DNA of 21,341 nt from positions 1-21,341 of the forward strand of contig JABIUG010000520.1 of NCBI GenBank assembly GCA_018700655.1. Direction: 5' to 3'. The notes beneath the pieces were generated by a model that was given only the letters and a program-made list of their open reading frames with translations, was not told the origin of the DNA and did not search any database. A program made the position numbers and the translations under genes. Position 1 is the first letter of the stretch. Each line of letters opens with the position of its first letter. The DNA comes from Rhodospirillaceae bacterium (GTDB lineage Bacteria; Pseudomonadota; Alphaproteobacteria; SP197). Shown in pieces: positions 15,388 to 21,341 of this stretch.

Positions 15388-16992
15388 TCAATCGAAGAGG
15401 TTCGCGAGCCGCTGTTTGATCGAGGCGGCAAAGTAATGCGCCAGCGCCTGAATGGTGCGCGTCGGATTCACTCCCGCGGAGGTCACAAAAACACTGCCAT
15501 CGACGATGAAGAGGTTTTTGACGTCATGGCAGCGGCCCCATTCGTTGACGACCGAGGTCGCGGGATCGGTGCCCATCCGAGCGGTTCCCATGAGATGCCA
15601 TCCCGCCTCACCAAGCGGGGTTTCGCTGATGACGTCGCTGGCACCGGCGGCCTTGAGTGCCTCGGTCGCCCGGTCGACCGCGTAGTCCATCATCTTCCTG
15701 CTGTTCTCGCTCACGCTGTAGGTGACCTTGGGCGCGGCTATGCCGTTCGAATCCTTCTGTTCGGGATCCAGCGTCACCGTGTTGTGTTCTTCGGGAAGGT
15801 CTTCACAGATCGCATAGATCGGGACGATACGGTTGAACAGTTCGCGATAGGCCCGGTGGTGGTCCTGACCCCAGGGAATGTGACCCGACTCCATTCCCGT
15901 CAGTGCCGTACCGATCGCACCCAGGCCGCGACCGCACTCATAGGTGAAGCCCCGCACAAATCCCCGCGATGCATCCGTCTCGTAGAACTCCTGACTCAAG
16001 ATGCAGTTATGGGGGCCCATGTAGCCATCCATGCGGTCATCGAACACGCCCCGGATCAGGGCGTAGGGGTGGAACATGAAATTCTTGCCGACCAAACCGC
16101 TGCTGTTGGCCAACCCGTCGGGAAACAGGGCCGAGGTCGAGTTCAGCAAAATTCTGGGCGTGCCAACACCGTTACAGGCAAGCACCACGATCTCGGCTTT
16201 CTGCACGTGTTCGACGCCATCGGCATCGTAGTAGATCACGCCCGTTGCCATGCCTTCGTCATTGACCGTAATTTCGCGCACCCGCGACCGGGTCCTGACT
16301 TCGACCCTGTTGCGGATGGCATGGGGCCAGTACGTGATATCCGTGCTGGCCTTGGCCCCTTGCGTGCAGCCACTGCCGCAGGCCCCCAGGTTGATACATT
16401 TGTCGCGGCCGTCGAACTGCTCGCTGGCGACGGCGCTGTCGGAGGGCCACCAATGCCAACCCAGGTCATTGAACCCCCTGGCCAACACCTGGCCCGACTT
16501 GCCGAGCGGCAGCGGCGGCATGACCGGATCTTTCGCCGGATAGGCCGGGTCCCCGGCCAGCCCCGACACGCCCGTCATGCGCTCGTCTTCGACGTAATAG
16601 GGTTCCAGCGTCTGGTAGTCGATGGGCCAGTCGTCGGCGACGCCGTCGAGGCTTTTGACGCGAAAATCAGAAGGGTGGAAACGCGGATAATGCCCGGAAT
16701 ACAGAACCGTGCTGCCGCCGACCGCATTGAAATTGGCCACGGATATCGGTGAATCGCTGTCGTTGACCGGATAGTCGGTGACCCGGTTTCGACGGTTGGG
16801 GCTGATGCTGAAATCGCCGAACGTTCGTGTTTCCCAATCCCGTCCCGAGCTTGGATAGGCTGATGAGTTCATCCAGTCGCCCTGCTCCAGGCAGACAATG
16901 TTCATCCGCGTTTCGGCCAGGCTCCAGGCCATCACGGCACCGGACGCCCCGGCCCCGACAATCAAGACGTCGACCGTTTCGTGTTTCATCAT
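15388..16992 (-). CDS. GMC family oxidoreductase (FAD-dependent)
   Basis: A 534-residue flavoprotein of the glucose-methanol-choline superfamily. The N-terminal dinucleotide fold VDVLIVGAGASGAVMAWSLA (residues 7-26) ends with the ribose-binding acid at E36. FNAVGGSTVLYSG is the second GMC signature region, and GACGSGCTQGAKAS is a cysteine-containing loop typical of the gluconate/sorbose dehydrogenase-like branch. The C-terminal active site is H466 (GWHLMGTARMG) with N509 (AGVNPTRTI). It should oxidise an alcohol or sugar-type substrate, passing electrons to a carrier. No signal peptide is seen. Two adjacent ATGs (16992 and 16989) are possible; GAGAAG directly abuts the first, so the second is at least as likely. 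The partner small protein follows at 9 bp. Confidence 0.9.
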   Translation of the reverse strand: MMKHETVDVLIVGAGASGAVMAWSLAETRMNIVCLEQGDWMNSSAYPSSGRDWETRTFGDFSISPNRRNRVTDYPVNDSDSPISVANFNAVGGSTVLYSGHYPRFHPSDFRVKSLDGVADDWPIDYQTLEPYYVEDERMTGVSGLAGDPAYPAKDPVMPPLPLGKSGQVLARGFNDLGWHWWPSDSAVASEQFDGRDKCINLGACGSGCTQGAKASTDITYWPHAIRNRVEVRTRSRVREITVNDEGMATGVIYYDADGVEHVQKAEIVVLACNGVGTPRILLNSTSALFPDGLANSSGLVGKNFMFHPYALIRGVFDDRMDGYMGPHNCILSQEFYETDASRGFVRGFTYECGRGLGAIGTALTGMESGHIPWGQDHHRAYRELFNRIVPIYAICEDLPEEHNTVTLDPEQKDSNGIAAPKVTYSVSENSRKMMDYAVDRATEALKAAGASDVISETPLGEAGWHLMGTARMGTDPATSVVNEWGRCHDVKNLFIVDGSVFVTSAGVNPTRTIQALAHYFAASIKQRLANLFD

Positions 16993-17066
16993 CTTCTCAT
17001 TCTACGCTCGAGGATCATGTCAGACCATCGGGGCCATCAAACGCCGCCTGCGCCGCGCCTATGAAG

Positions 17067-17561
17067 TTACAGAAGGCCCAGCGTGATCGCAGCCAGGATG
17101 ATGTAACGTCCGGCTTTTGCGATCGTGACGAGCAGCAGGAAACTCCAGAGAGGTTCGCGCAGCACGCCGGCCGCCACGGTCAGTGCATCGCCGCCGATCG
17201 GCGCCCAGCTGAGCAGCAGGCTCCAGCGGCCCCAGCGCCGATACCATCCCATGGCGCGATCCAGGGCTTTCTCGCCGACCGGGAACCAGCGGCGGTGACG
17301 GTACTGTTCGACCCAGCGGCCCAGCAGCCAGTTGACGACGGCTCCCAGCACATTGCCGCACGTTGCAACGATCACGAGCAGAACGGGCGAGAGATCGCCA
17401 ACGGCCAGAAGTGCTACCAGCGCGGCTTCTGACTGGGCCGGAAGGATCGTGGCCGCGACGAAGGCGACGGCGAACAGCCCGGCAAGGGAAAGCAGGTCTT
17501 CGATGGCTTCGATCAGAGCTCGCGATGGTACCGGATACCTGGTGTCAGAATCCGACGCCAA
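17067..17561 (-). CDS. YqaA-like SNARE-associated/DedA (VTT) membrane protein
   Basis: A small inner-membrane protein strongly resembling E. coli YqaA. The alignment runs from FAVAFVAATILPAQSEAALV through ATCGNVLGAVVNWLLGRW, a basic loop, then LLLSWAPIGGDALTVAAGVLR and a last helix AKAGRYIILAA. The G-D and G-N residues in re-entrant helices are typical VTT (DedA) marks; the superfamily is linked to lipid or proton transport and membrane homeostasis. No ATG is available. TTG 17561 is the nearest in-frame start that precedes the first helix reasonably. The frame continues to GTG 17645, but those added residues do not look coding. Upstream of it lies the repeat-containing gap. Confidence 0.75.
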   Translation of the reverse strand: MASDSDTRYPVPSRALIEAIEDLLSLAGLFAVAFVAATILPAQSEAALVALLAVGDLSPVLLVIVATCGNVLGAVVNWLLGRWVEQYRHRRWFPVGEKALDRAMGWYRRWGRWSLLLSWAPIGGDALTVAAGVLREPLWSFLLLVTIAKAGRYIILAAITLGLL

Positions 17562-17709
17562 CCATGCACCGGTTCCAGGGGAACGGATAGCGCACCGGAA
17601 CCGACCGGTTGATCCCGCTCTTGGGAAGCTGATTCTCCCCTGCACGCCCTCAGGTCTTTGCGGGCAAGCAGGGACATATGGTTCTCTGAGGAAATGTGTG
17701 GTGGTGCAG

Positions 17710-17733
17710 GGAGACTAGCGCGAACTCGTCTCC
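17710..17733. repeat. 6-bp stem-loop GGAGAC/GTCTCC
   Basis: GGAGAC and GTCTCC are inverted around 12 bases. It lies just before the CAGGGAA repeat cluster. No T-tract follows. It could be the edge of a mobile or recombined segment, but the sequence gives no firm function. Confidence 0.25.
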
Positions 17734-17751
17734 GGTTGGAATCCCTATTCT

Positions 17752-17910
17752 ACAGGGAAAATACAGGGAATTCTTGGAGATTCGGCCGTCAATTGTGACC
17801 ACAAGCCAAAATTACCGCACAGAATCAGTCGCTTGGAGGTGAATTCCCTACTCACCGGAACAGGGAATTTTTATCGACAGATCAGGGAAATTTCTCGCGA
17901 CAACAGGGAA
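17752..17910. repeat. Cluster of five CAGGGAA repeats
   Basis: ACAGGGAA occurs at 17752, 17763, 17860 and 17903, and TCAGGGAA at 17882. The last three are spaced 22 and 21 bases apart, while inverted TTCCCTA lies near 17844. Together with flanking AT-richer bases this fills most of the 17646-17973 gap, which otherwise holds no gene. The spacing is too irregular and the unit too short for CRISPR. It may be an accessory-element noncoding repeat. Confidence 0.6.
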
Positions 17911-17973
17911 TGCAAAGCGCGCATCAGGCAAGCTCTCCGTAGCCGAATTGCCGGGACAATGCCCCGCGGACAC

Positions 17974-18834
17974 TTAGTCGCCCCGATCACACCAAACATA
18001 GCTTTCAGGGTTTATCTCGCGTTCTCCGTTCCAGCGGCACCCAACCAACTTGCCGCCTGATTTGGCAACGCTGTAGTCCAGACATGCGATGTTTTTCGCT
18101 AAAGGCACCGGGTCACCTTCCATCCAGTAATACCCGAGGAAGACCGGCTTTTCGTCGTGCCCATAATCGACCATATGGTCACCCTGGATTGGGTCGTCTG
18201 GCATGTGGGTGACCGCGCTCTCCGGCCCCATGTAGATGTCTTTGTAGGTCTTACCGTTACCCCACCAACGGACCCTGATGTCGTGGCGACGGGTTCCGTC
18301 CTTGTCGTGGAAATAGGCACCTCCAGGTAACGGTATCTCCTTGCCTGTCAGCAGGGTTTCGACGGCATGGTATTGCCACGTGCCACTTCGAGATGCGTCG
18401 TGCAGCAGTTCATCGGTAAGCCGCGCACCATCTCCATAACTATGGGAAATCTGGCTGATGTGAACTGGGTCCCAGCACGCGTGAACGACCCGCAACCCAT
18501 CCAGGTCCAGCCAGAGCGGCAACGATTTGAACCAGTCGATCGCCTCTCTCCAAGCATCCGGTTGGTCGGCAAATTCATCGAGAAAGGCCTGGTGCTGATG
18601 GGTATTCTTGCTATTTCTCGGCCGGAGGTATCCACCATTGCCGTCGGGCGTGTGAAAGGCGATCGCGTTGAATTCGTGGTTTCCCATGACGGCTAGCGCT
18701 GCACCACTGGCAACCATCGTCTGCGCGACATCCAATGCTCGACGCTGGTGCGGACCGCGGTCGATGAAATCTCCTAGAAAGATGACCTTACGGCTCTCGT
18801 GCCCATAGCTGGCGCCAACGCGCTTATAGGGCTT
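17974..18834 (-). pseudogene. Metallophosphoesterase (calcineurin-like), N-terminus lost
   Basis: About 286 residues of a calcineurin-like phosphoesterase related to diadenosine-tetraphosphatase/PrpE-type enzymes. Present are RKVIFLGDFIDRGP (G-D-x-x-D-R-G), VMGNHEFNA (G-N-H-E) and VVHACWDP (metal His). Missing is the first motif, G-D-I-H-G, and the roughly 25-30 residues that precede KPYKRVGASYG. The homologous sequence stops exactly at base 18834, where the 122-bp TGT...ACA element begins. The frame continues only 12 more codons into that element before an in-frame TAG (18873-18871), with no ATG. The enzyme should be inactive because D-x-H supplies metal ligands. The frame downstream is intact, so the loss may be fairly recent. 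Confidence 0.8.
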
Positions 18835-18956
18835 TGTCAGACTAACGCCGATTAGGTTGAAGATGTGATTCTAGGCGGTCCACGAACAGCGCAGAAAACC
18901 TACGAATTCCCGCAACCAATAGGCGATTGAAAAATGCCTGGAATTTTAGTCTGACA
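18835..18956. mobile_element. 122-bp MITE-like element with 11-bp terminal inverted repeats
   Basis: The ends are TGTCAGACTAA (18835-18845) and TTAGTCTGACA (18946-18956), a perfect 11-bp inverted repeat with TGT...ACA tips. The interior is noncoding. TGTC...TAAAATT-like ends resemble those of IS21-family or other TGT-ended elements, so it may be an internally deleted derivative; this family guess is weak. No target duplication is seen. On one side lies the truncated phosphoesterase, on the other the truncated recombinase, both cut at the element tips. Confidence 0.6.
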
Positions 18957-19062
18957 GTGCCCACCCGAGGCCTGGGAGGTCACCTTGGTGCCCGAACTAC
19001 GGATCATCCCCGACGATCTCTGGGACGCCGCAAAAGCGCGCCAAGAGCCGGTTCCGCAAATT
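18957..19062 (+). pseudogene. Serine site-specific recombinase, internal fragment (left piece)
   Basis: In one frame (gag at 18967) this reads EAWEVTLVPELRIIPDDLWD, followed by AAKARQ, the segment that follows the recombinase domain and precedes the zinc ribbon in large serine recombinases. The piece is cut on the left at the 122-bp element and on the right at the IS3-family element, whose first bases create a stop. The catalytic serine resolvase domain is absent. Its C-terminal counterpart lies on the other side of the insertion sequence. Confidence 0.65.
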
Positions 19063-19131
19063 TGAACAGATGGTTAAGTGGATTTTCTGCCTGATGGTTG
19101 GCACGGTTTTGCCAGCGAATCAGGAGCTATA

Positions 19132-19443
19132 ATGACGAGAAGACCACGCCGAAATCACACACCAGCTTTCAAAGCGAAGGTGGCGCTTGCCGCCATCAAG
19201 GGCGATCGCACGCTGGCGCAGTTGGCTGAGCAGTTCGATGTCCATCCCAATCAGATTACATCGTGGAAGGCGCAGCTTGAAGGTAGCGCTGTCGATGTTT
19301 TCGGATCGGGCGGCAGTGCCAAGCCGGCTTCCCCTGTTGTCGATGTGAAGTCGCTGCATGCCAAGATAGGCGAACTGACATTGGAGAATGATTTTTTAGA
19401 AGGAGCGCTCAGCAAGGCCGGCCTGCTCAGCGCAAAACGATGA
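19132..19443 (+). CDS. IS3-family transposase OrfA (helix-turn-helix)
   Basis: A 103-residue OrfA. It opens TRRPRRNHTPAFKAKVALAA, with a helix-turn-helix at about 25-50 (TLAQLAEQFDVHPNQITSWK) and a leucine-zipper-like C-terminus (ELTLENDFLEGAL) used for multimerisation. ATG 19132 is preceded by AGGAG at good spacing; the open frame extends to an earlier start with no ribosome-binding site and no family likeness. Its TGA overlaps the ATG of orfB (ATGA at 19440-19443), the usual layout that permits coupling or programmed frameshifting to OrfAB. Confidence 0.92.
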   Translation: MTRRPRRNHTPAFKAKVALAAIKGDRTLAQLAEQFDVHPNQITSWKAQLEGSAVDVFGSGGSAKPASPVVDVKSLHAKIGELTLENDFLEGALSKAGLLSAKR

Positions 19444-20266
19444 TCGACCGGGAACATGATCTGCCGATTGCGCGGCAGGCTGAAGTGCTCAGCATCTCAC
19501 GGGGCAGCGTCTATTACCGACCGCGCGCTGTATCGACAGCAGATCTTGCGATCATGCGGCGTATCGATGAACTGCATTTGCAGTTTCCGTTTGCGGGCTC
19601 GCGGATGCTGCGCGGACTGCTGGCCGGTGAAGGCATCAAGGTGGTCGCCGTCGCGTCAGAACGTTGATGAAACGGATGGGCATCGAAGCGCTTTACCGGC
19701 GTCCGCGCACGACGAAGGCGGAACCCGGCCACAAGATCTACCCGTATCTGCTGCGCGACAAGGTGGTCACGCAGCCGAACCAGGTCTGGGCAATGGACAT
19801 CACGTACATTCCGATGGCGCGCGGGTTTGTCTATTTCGCCGCCGTGCTCGACTGGGCAACCCGTCGCGTCCTGTCGTGGCGGTTGTCGATCACGATGGAG
19901 GCATCGTTCTGTGTCGAGGCGCTGGAAGAAGCCCTGGCAAAATACGGCAAGCCGGAGATCTTCAATACCGATCAGGGTTCGCAGTTTACAGGCGCAGCTT
20001 TCACGAGCGTGCTCAAACGCAACGACATCGCGATCAGCATGGACGGTAAAGGGGCTTGGCGAGATAATGTGTTTGTTGAACGGCTGTGGCGCAGCATCAA
20101 ATACGAAGAGGTATATCTGCGGGCCTACGACAGCGTTGGCGAGGCGCGGCAATCGATCGGGCGCTATCTCGACTTCTACAATGGCCAACGTCCGCATTCG
20201 AGCCTTGACGGTATGACACCCGATCAGGCCTACTTCACCCAGCTGCCGATCCCCATGGCAGCCTAA
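19440..20266 (+). pseudogene. IS3-family transposase OrfB (DDE integrase), frameshifted
   Basis: The rve-type catalytic protein is broken into two frames. The first part (to about 19642) runs to RMLRGLLAGEGIKV, and the second continues RTLMKRMGIEALYRRPRTTK from 19656. Restoring one G at 19641-19645 (GTGG to GTGGG) rejoins them as KVGRRRVRTLMKRM, the family sequence, and gives about 275 residues, the standard OrfB length. The catalytic triad is intact: D in WAMDITY (19796-19798), D in NTDQGSQFTG, and E in VERLWRSIKYEEVY. A single-base deletion therefore probably inactivates transposition, unless supplied in trans or a sequencing error. Confidence 0.88.
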
Positions 20267-20308
20267 CCTCGGCAGACCATCCACTTAGCGACGCGGATTT
20301 GCTGTTCA

Positions 20309-20615
20309 GACAAACGGGACCACTTCATTGCTCCGGCAGCTGGGCACCGCGGAACCCGCCAAGCCCCTCCTGCACCCCGCCATGGCGGAGGTCTATCGAT
20401 CGAAGGTTGCCGAACTGCATCAGGCCCTGGAGGACGAGCACCTGGGCGCCGAGGCCATGGACGCCATCCGATCGCTCATCGACGAGATCGTGCTCACTCC
20501 GGAGGACGGCGAGTTACGCATCGACCTCAAGGGTGACCTCGCCGGTATCCTCGCCATGGCCTCCAAAAACACAAAAAAAGCGCCCCGGAAATCCAGAACA
20601 CCTCAGTGCAAATAA
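20309..20615 (+). pseudogene. Serine site-specific recombinase, C-terminal fragment (right piece)
   Basis: From about 20328 the frame reads LLRQLGTAEPAKPLLHPAMA, then EVYRSKVAELHQAL, then AIRSLIDEIVLTPEDGEL and DLKGDLAGILAM, the typical C-terminal end of large serine recombinases. It stops at TAA 20613-20615. The left piece is in a different frame and the zinc-ribbon part between them is missing, so DNA was deleted as well as interrupted. There is no start codon of its own. Confidence 0.75.
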
Positions 20616-20907
20616 AAGCGGTAGCGGGGGCACGCAAACCACGAGAATCGCTGACGGTGCCGATCGAACTGTAGTTTCAAATCGGGGGCGGGCCCATCAT
20701 GAGCCCATCATGCGCGATTTTAACATCATATTCCGTAGATCAGATCGATTGAAAGCAAACTGACGAATGCCGCACCTATTGAGAGTAAACATAACTCTTA
20801 ATTGTAATAGCCTTCAGCTTATAAAAGTCGAAATTCCGTTTATCATCTTGAATTATTGCGAGTTTAGTTGGACGATTAGGTAAAATTTACCTCGAATCAG
20901 GGTTGAT
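20616..20907. other. AT-richer intergenic region before the cyclase
   Basis: This 292-bp gap carries no convincing gene. It includes a tandem 11-bp duplication, GCCCATCATG at 20692-20701 and again at 20703-20712, and turns clearly AT-richer after about 20710. No reliable -35/-10 pair was found. Confidence 0.5.
20878..20892. promoter_or_regulatory. 7-bp dyad just upstream of the cyclase start
   Basis: AGGTAAA-A-TTTACCT is a perfect 7-bp inverted repeat ending 15 bases before the cyclase ATG. Its position suits an operator or a small hairpin next to the ribosome-binding site. Function is inferred. Confidence 0.4.
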
Positions 20908-21341
20908 ATGGCTAACGATCCAATTATTCGTAAAATTGCAGTTATATTCGCGACAGACGTCGTCGGTTTTAGCGTACTCATGCAGGGAAACGAGAATGCA
21001 ACGCTAAAAAGCCTGCGAGCATGCCGTGATATTTTGGACCGGCTCTTTGAGGAGCATGGTGGTCGTATTTTTAACACAGCTGGTGATTCAGTTTTGGCCG
21101 AGTTCCAAAGCGCAGTCTCGGCGATAATTTGCGCCACCGAATTTCAGAATCTCGTCAAACAGCGCAATCTATCGGTGCCCGTAGAGGCACAAATGCGGTT
21201 TCGCATTGGTTTGAATATGGGCGATGTGATCATTGAGGGAACGAACCTATACGGCGAAGGTGTCAATAACGCTGCGAGACTTGAAGCGCTCAGCCAACCC
21301 GGCGGCGTGTCCTTGTCAAAAACGGTTCATGAATTTGCCAG
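20908..21341 (+). CDS. Class III adenylate/guanylate cyclase, 3' partial
   Basis: The frame runs open to the window edge from ATG 20908, with AGGG 6 bases upstream. The first 144 residues are a cyclase catalytic domain: IAVIFATDVVGFSVLM (first metal Asp), GRIFNTAGDSVLAEF (second metal Asp), FRIGLNMGDVIIEGTNLYGE and GVNNAARLEALSQPGG. This form is typical of the alphaproteobacterial cyclases that have a catalytic domain followed by TPR or other repeats; the C-terminal part is outside the window. It would make cAMP or cGMP in the cytosol. Its bases are AT-richer than the left part of the window, suggesting a different origin. Substrate choice cannot be fixed from the visible portion. Confidence 0.9.
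   Translation, partial: MANDPIIRKIAVIFATDVVGFSVLMQGNENATLKSLRACRDILDRLFEEHGGRIFNTAGDSVLAEFQSAVSAIICATEFQNLVKQRNLSVPVEAQMRFRIGLNMGDVIIEGTNLYGEGVNNAARLEALSQPGGVSLSKTVHEFA

Larger units (their letters stand above)
19063..20308. mobile_element. IS3-family insertion sequence
   Basis: The element contains orfA and orfB of an IS3-family transposase. Inverted ends are visible: TGAACAG (19063-19069) against CTGTTCA (20302-20308), giving 1246 bp with TG...CA tips usual for IS3. Internally, TTAAGTGGATTTTCTGCC (19074-19091) is inverted against GGCAGACCATCCACTTAG (20271-20288). The outer 7-mers and inner repeats differ in spacing by 9 bases between the two sides, so the exact tips are uncertain; the shorter reading is 19071-20291. 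No 3-bp target duplication is evident. It sits within a serine recombinase gene. Confidence 0.75.

Noticed and set aside
15073..16752. 559-residue plus-strand open frame opposite the GMC oxidoreductase
   Set aside because: Low-complexity, domain-free translation; the minus-strand gene has clear GMC motifs throughout.
17725..17750. tRNA 3' end or att-site remnant (GGTTGGAATCCC resembles a T-loop)
   Set aside because: The T-stem does not pair and no acceptor or anticodon arm is present.
17752..17910. CRISPR array
   Set aside because: Repeats are only 7-8 bases, spacers are irregular and short, and no cas gene is present.
17833..18060. Small open frame over the CAGGGAA repeats
   Set aside because: It overlaps the phosphoesterase end and its sequence reflects the DNA repeats rather than a protein family.
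20299..20763. 154-residue open frame over the recombinase C-terminal fragment
   Set aside because: Another frame over the same bases gives the clear serine-recombinase C-terminus.
20853..21137. Minus-strand open frame opposite the cyclase
   Set aside because: The plus strand encodes intact cyclase motifs through the same bases.

Overview
The window is GC-rich with tightly packed, proteobacterial-looking genes. The mix of families (PhyH dioxygenase, DUF1989 protein, GMC oxidoreductase with a small subunit, paired MOSC proteins, class III cyclase, YqaA-like membrane protein) best suits an alphaproteobacterium, perhaps environmental or marine. That placement is inferred from gene content; no rRNA or tRNA gene is visible. 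Two genes run off the edges: a glutathione S-transferase (left) and a class III nucleotide cyclase (right).

Layout. 1-1587: end of a GST gene and a PhyH-type Fe(II)/2-oxoglutarate dioxygenase. 1692-4169: a cytosolic molybdopterin oxidoreductase followed closely by an ASCH-domain protein. 4188-6914 (minus strand): two tandem paralogous MOSC proteins and an NAD(P)H reductase with a fused 2Fe-2S domain, the last two genes overlapping by ATGA. Together these look like a bacterial version of the mARC/YcbX N-hydroxyl-reducing system. 7191-9003: a ChrA-type chromate transporter and a PadR-family regulator. 9097-12855 (minus): a very large AsmA-like envelope protein. 13005-14159 (minus): an Ldh-family dehydrogenase interrupted by one in-frame TAA. 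14256-14867: a DUF1989 (urea carboxylase-associated) protein. 14899-16992 (minus): a GMC oxidoreductase with its small partner. 17067-17561 (minus): a YqaA-like membrane protein.

From about 17700 to 20620 the sequence is a graveyard of mobile DNA. It holds a cluster of CAGGGAA repeats and a metallophosphoesterase whose N-terminus (with the D-x-H metal motif) is missing. A 122-bp element with perfect 11-bp TGT...ACA inverted repeats sits exactly at that break. Next come two pieces of a serine site-specific recombinase split by an IS3-family element whose orfB has a one-base frameshift. After it the DNA turns visibly AT-richer and a class III adenylate/guanylate cyclase begins at 20908 and leaves the window.

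Functionally, the left half is dominated by molybdenum and redox chemistry (Mo oxidoreductase, two MOSC proteins, flavin/2Fe-2S reductase) beside an oxyanion transporter. The middle holds oxidoreductases of small hydroxy-acids or alcohols. The most interesting candidate system is the MOSC-MOSC-reductase operon with its Mo-enzyme and ASCH neighbours. The most informative evolutionary record is the nested insertions and deletions at 17700-20620.
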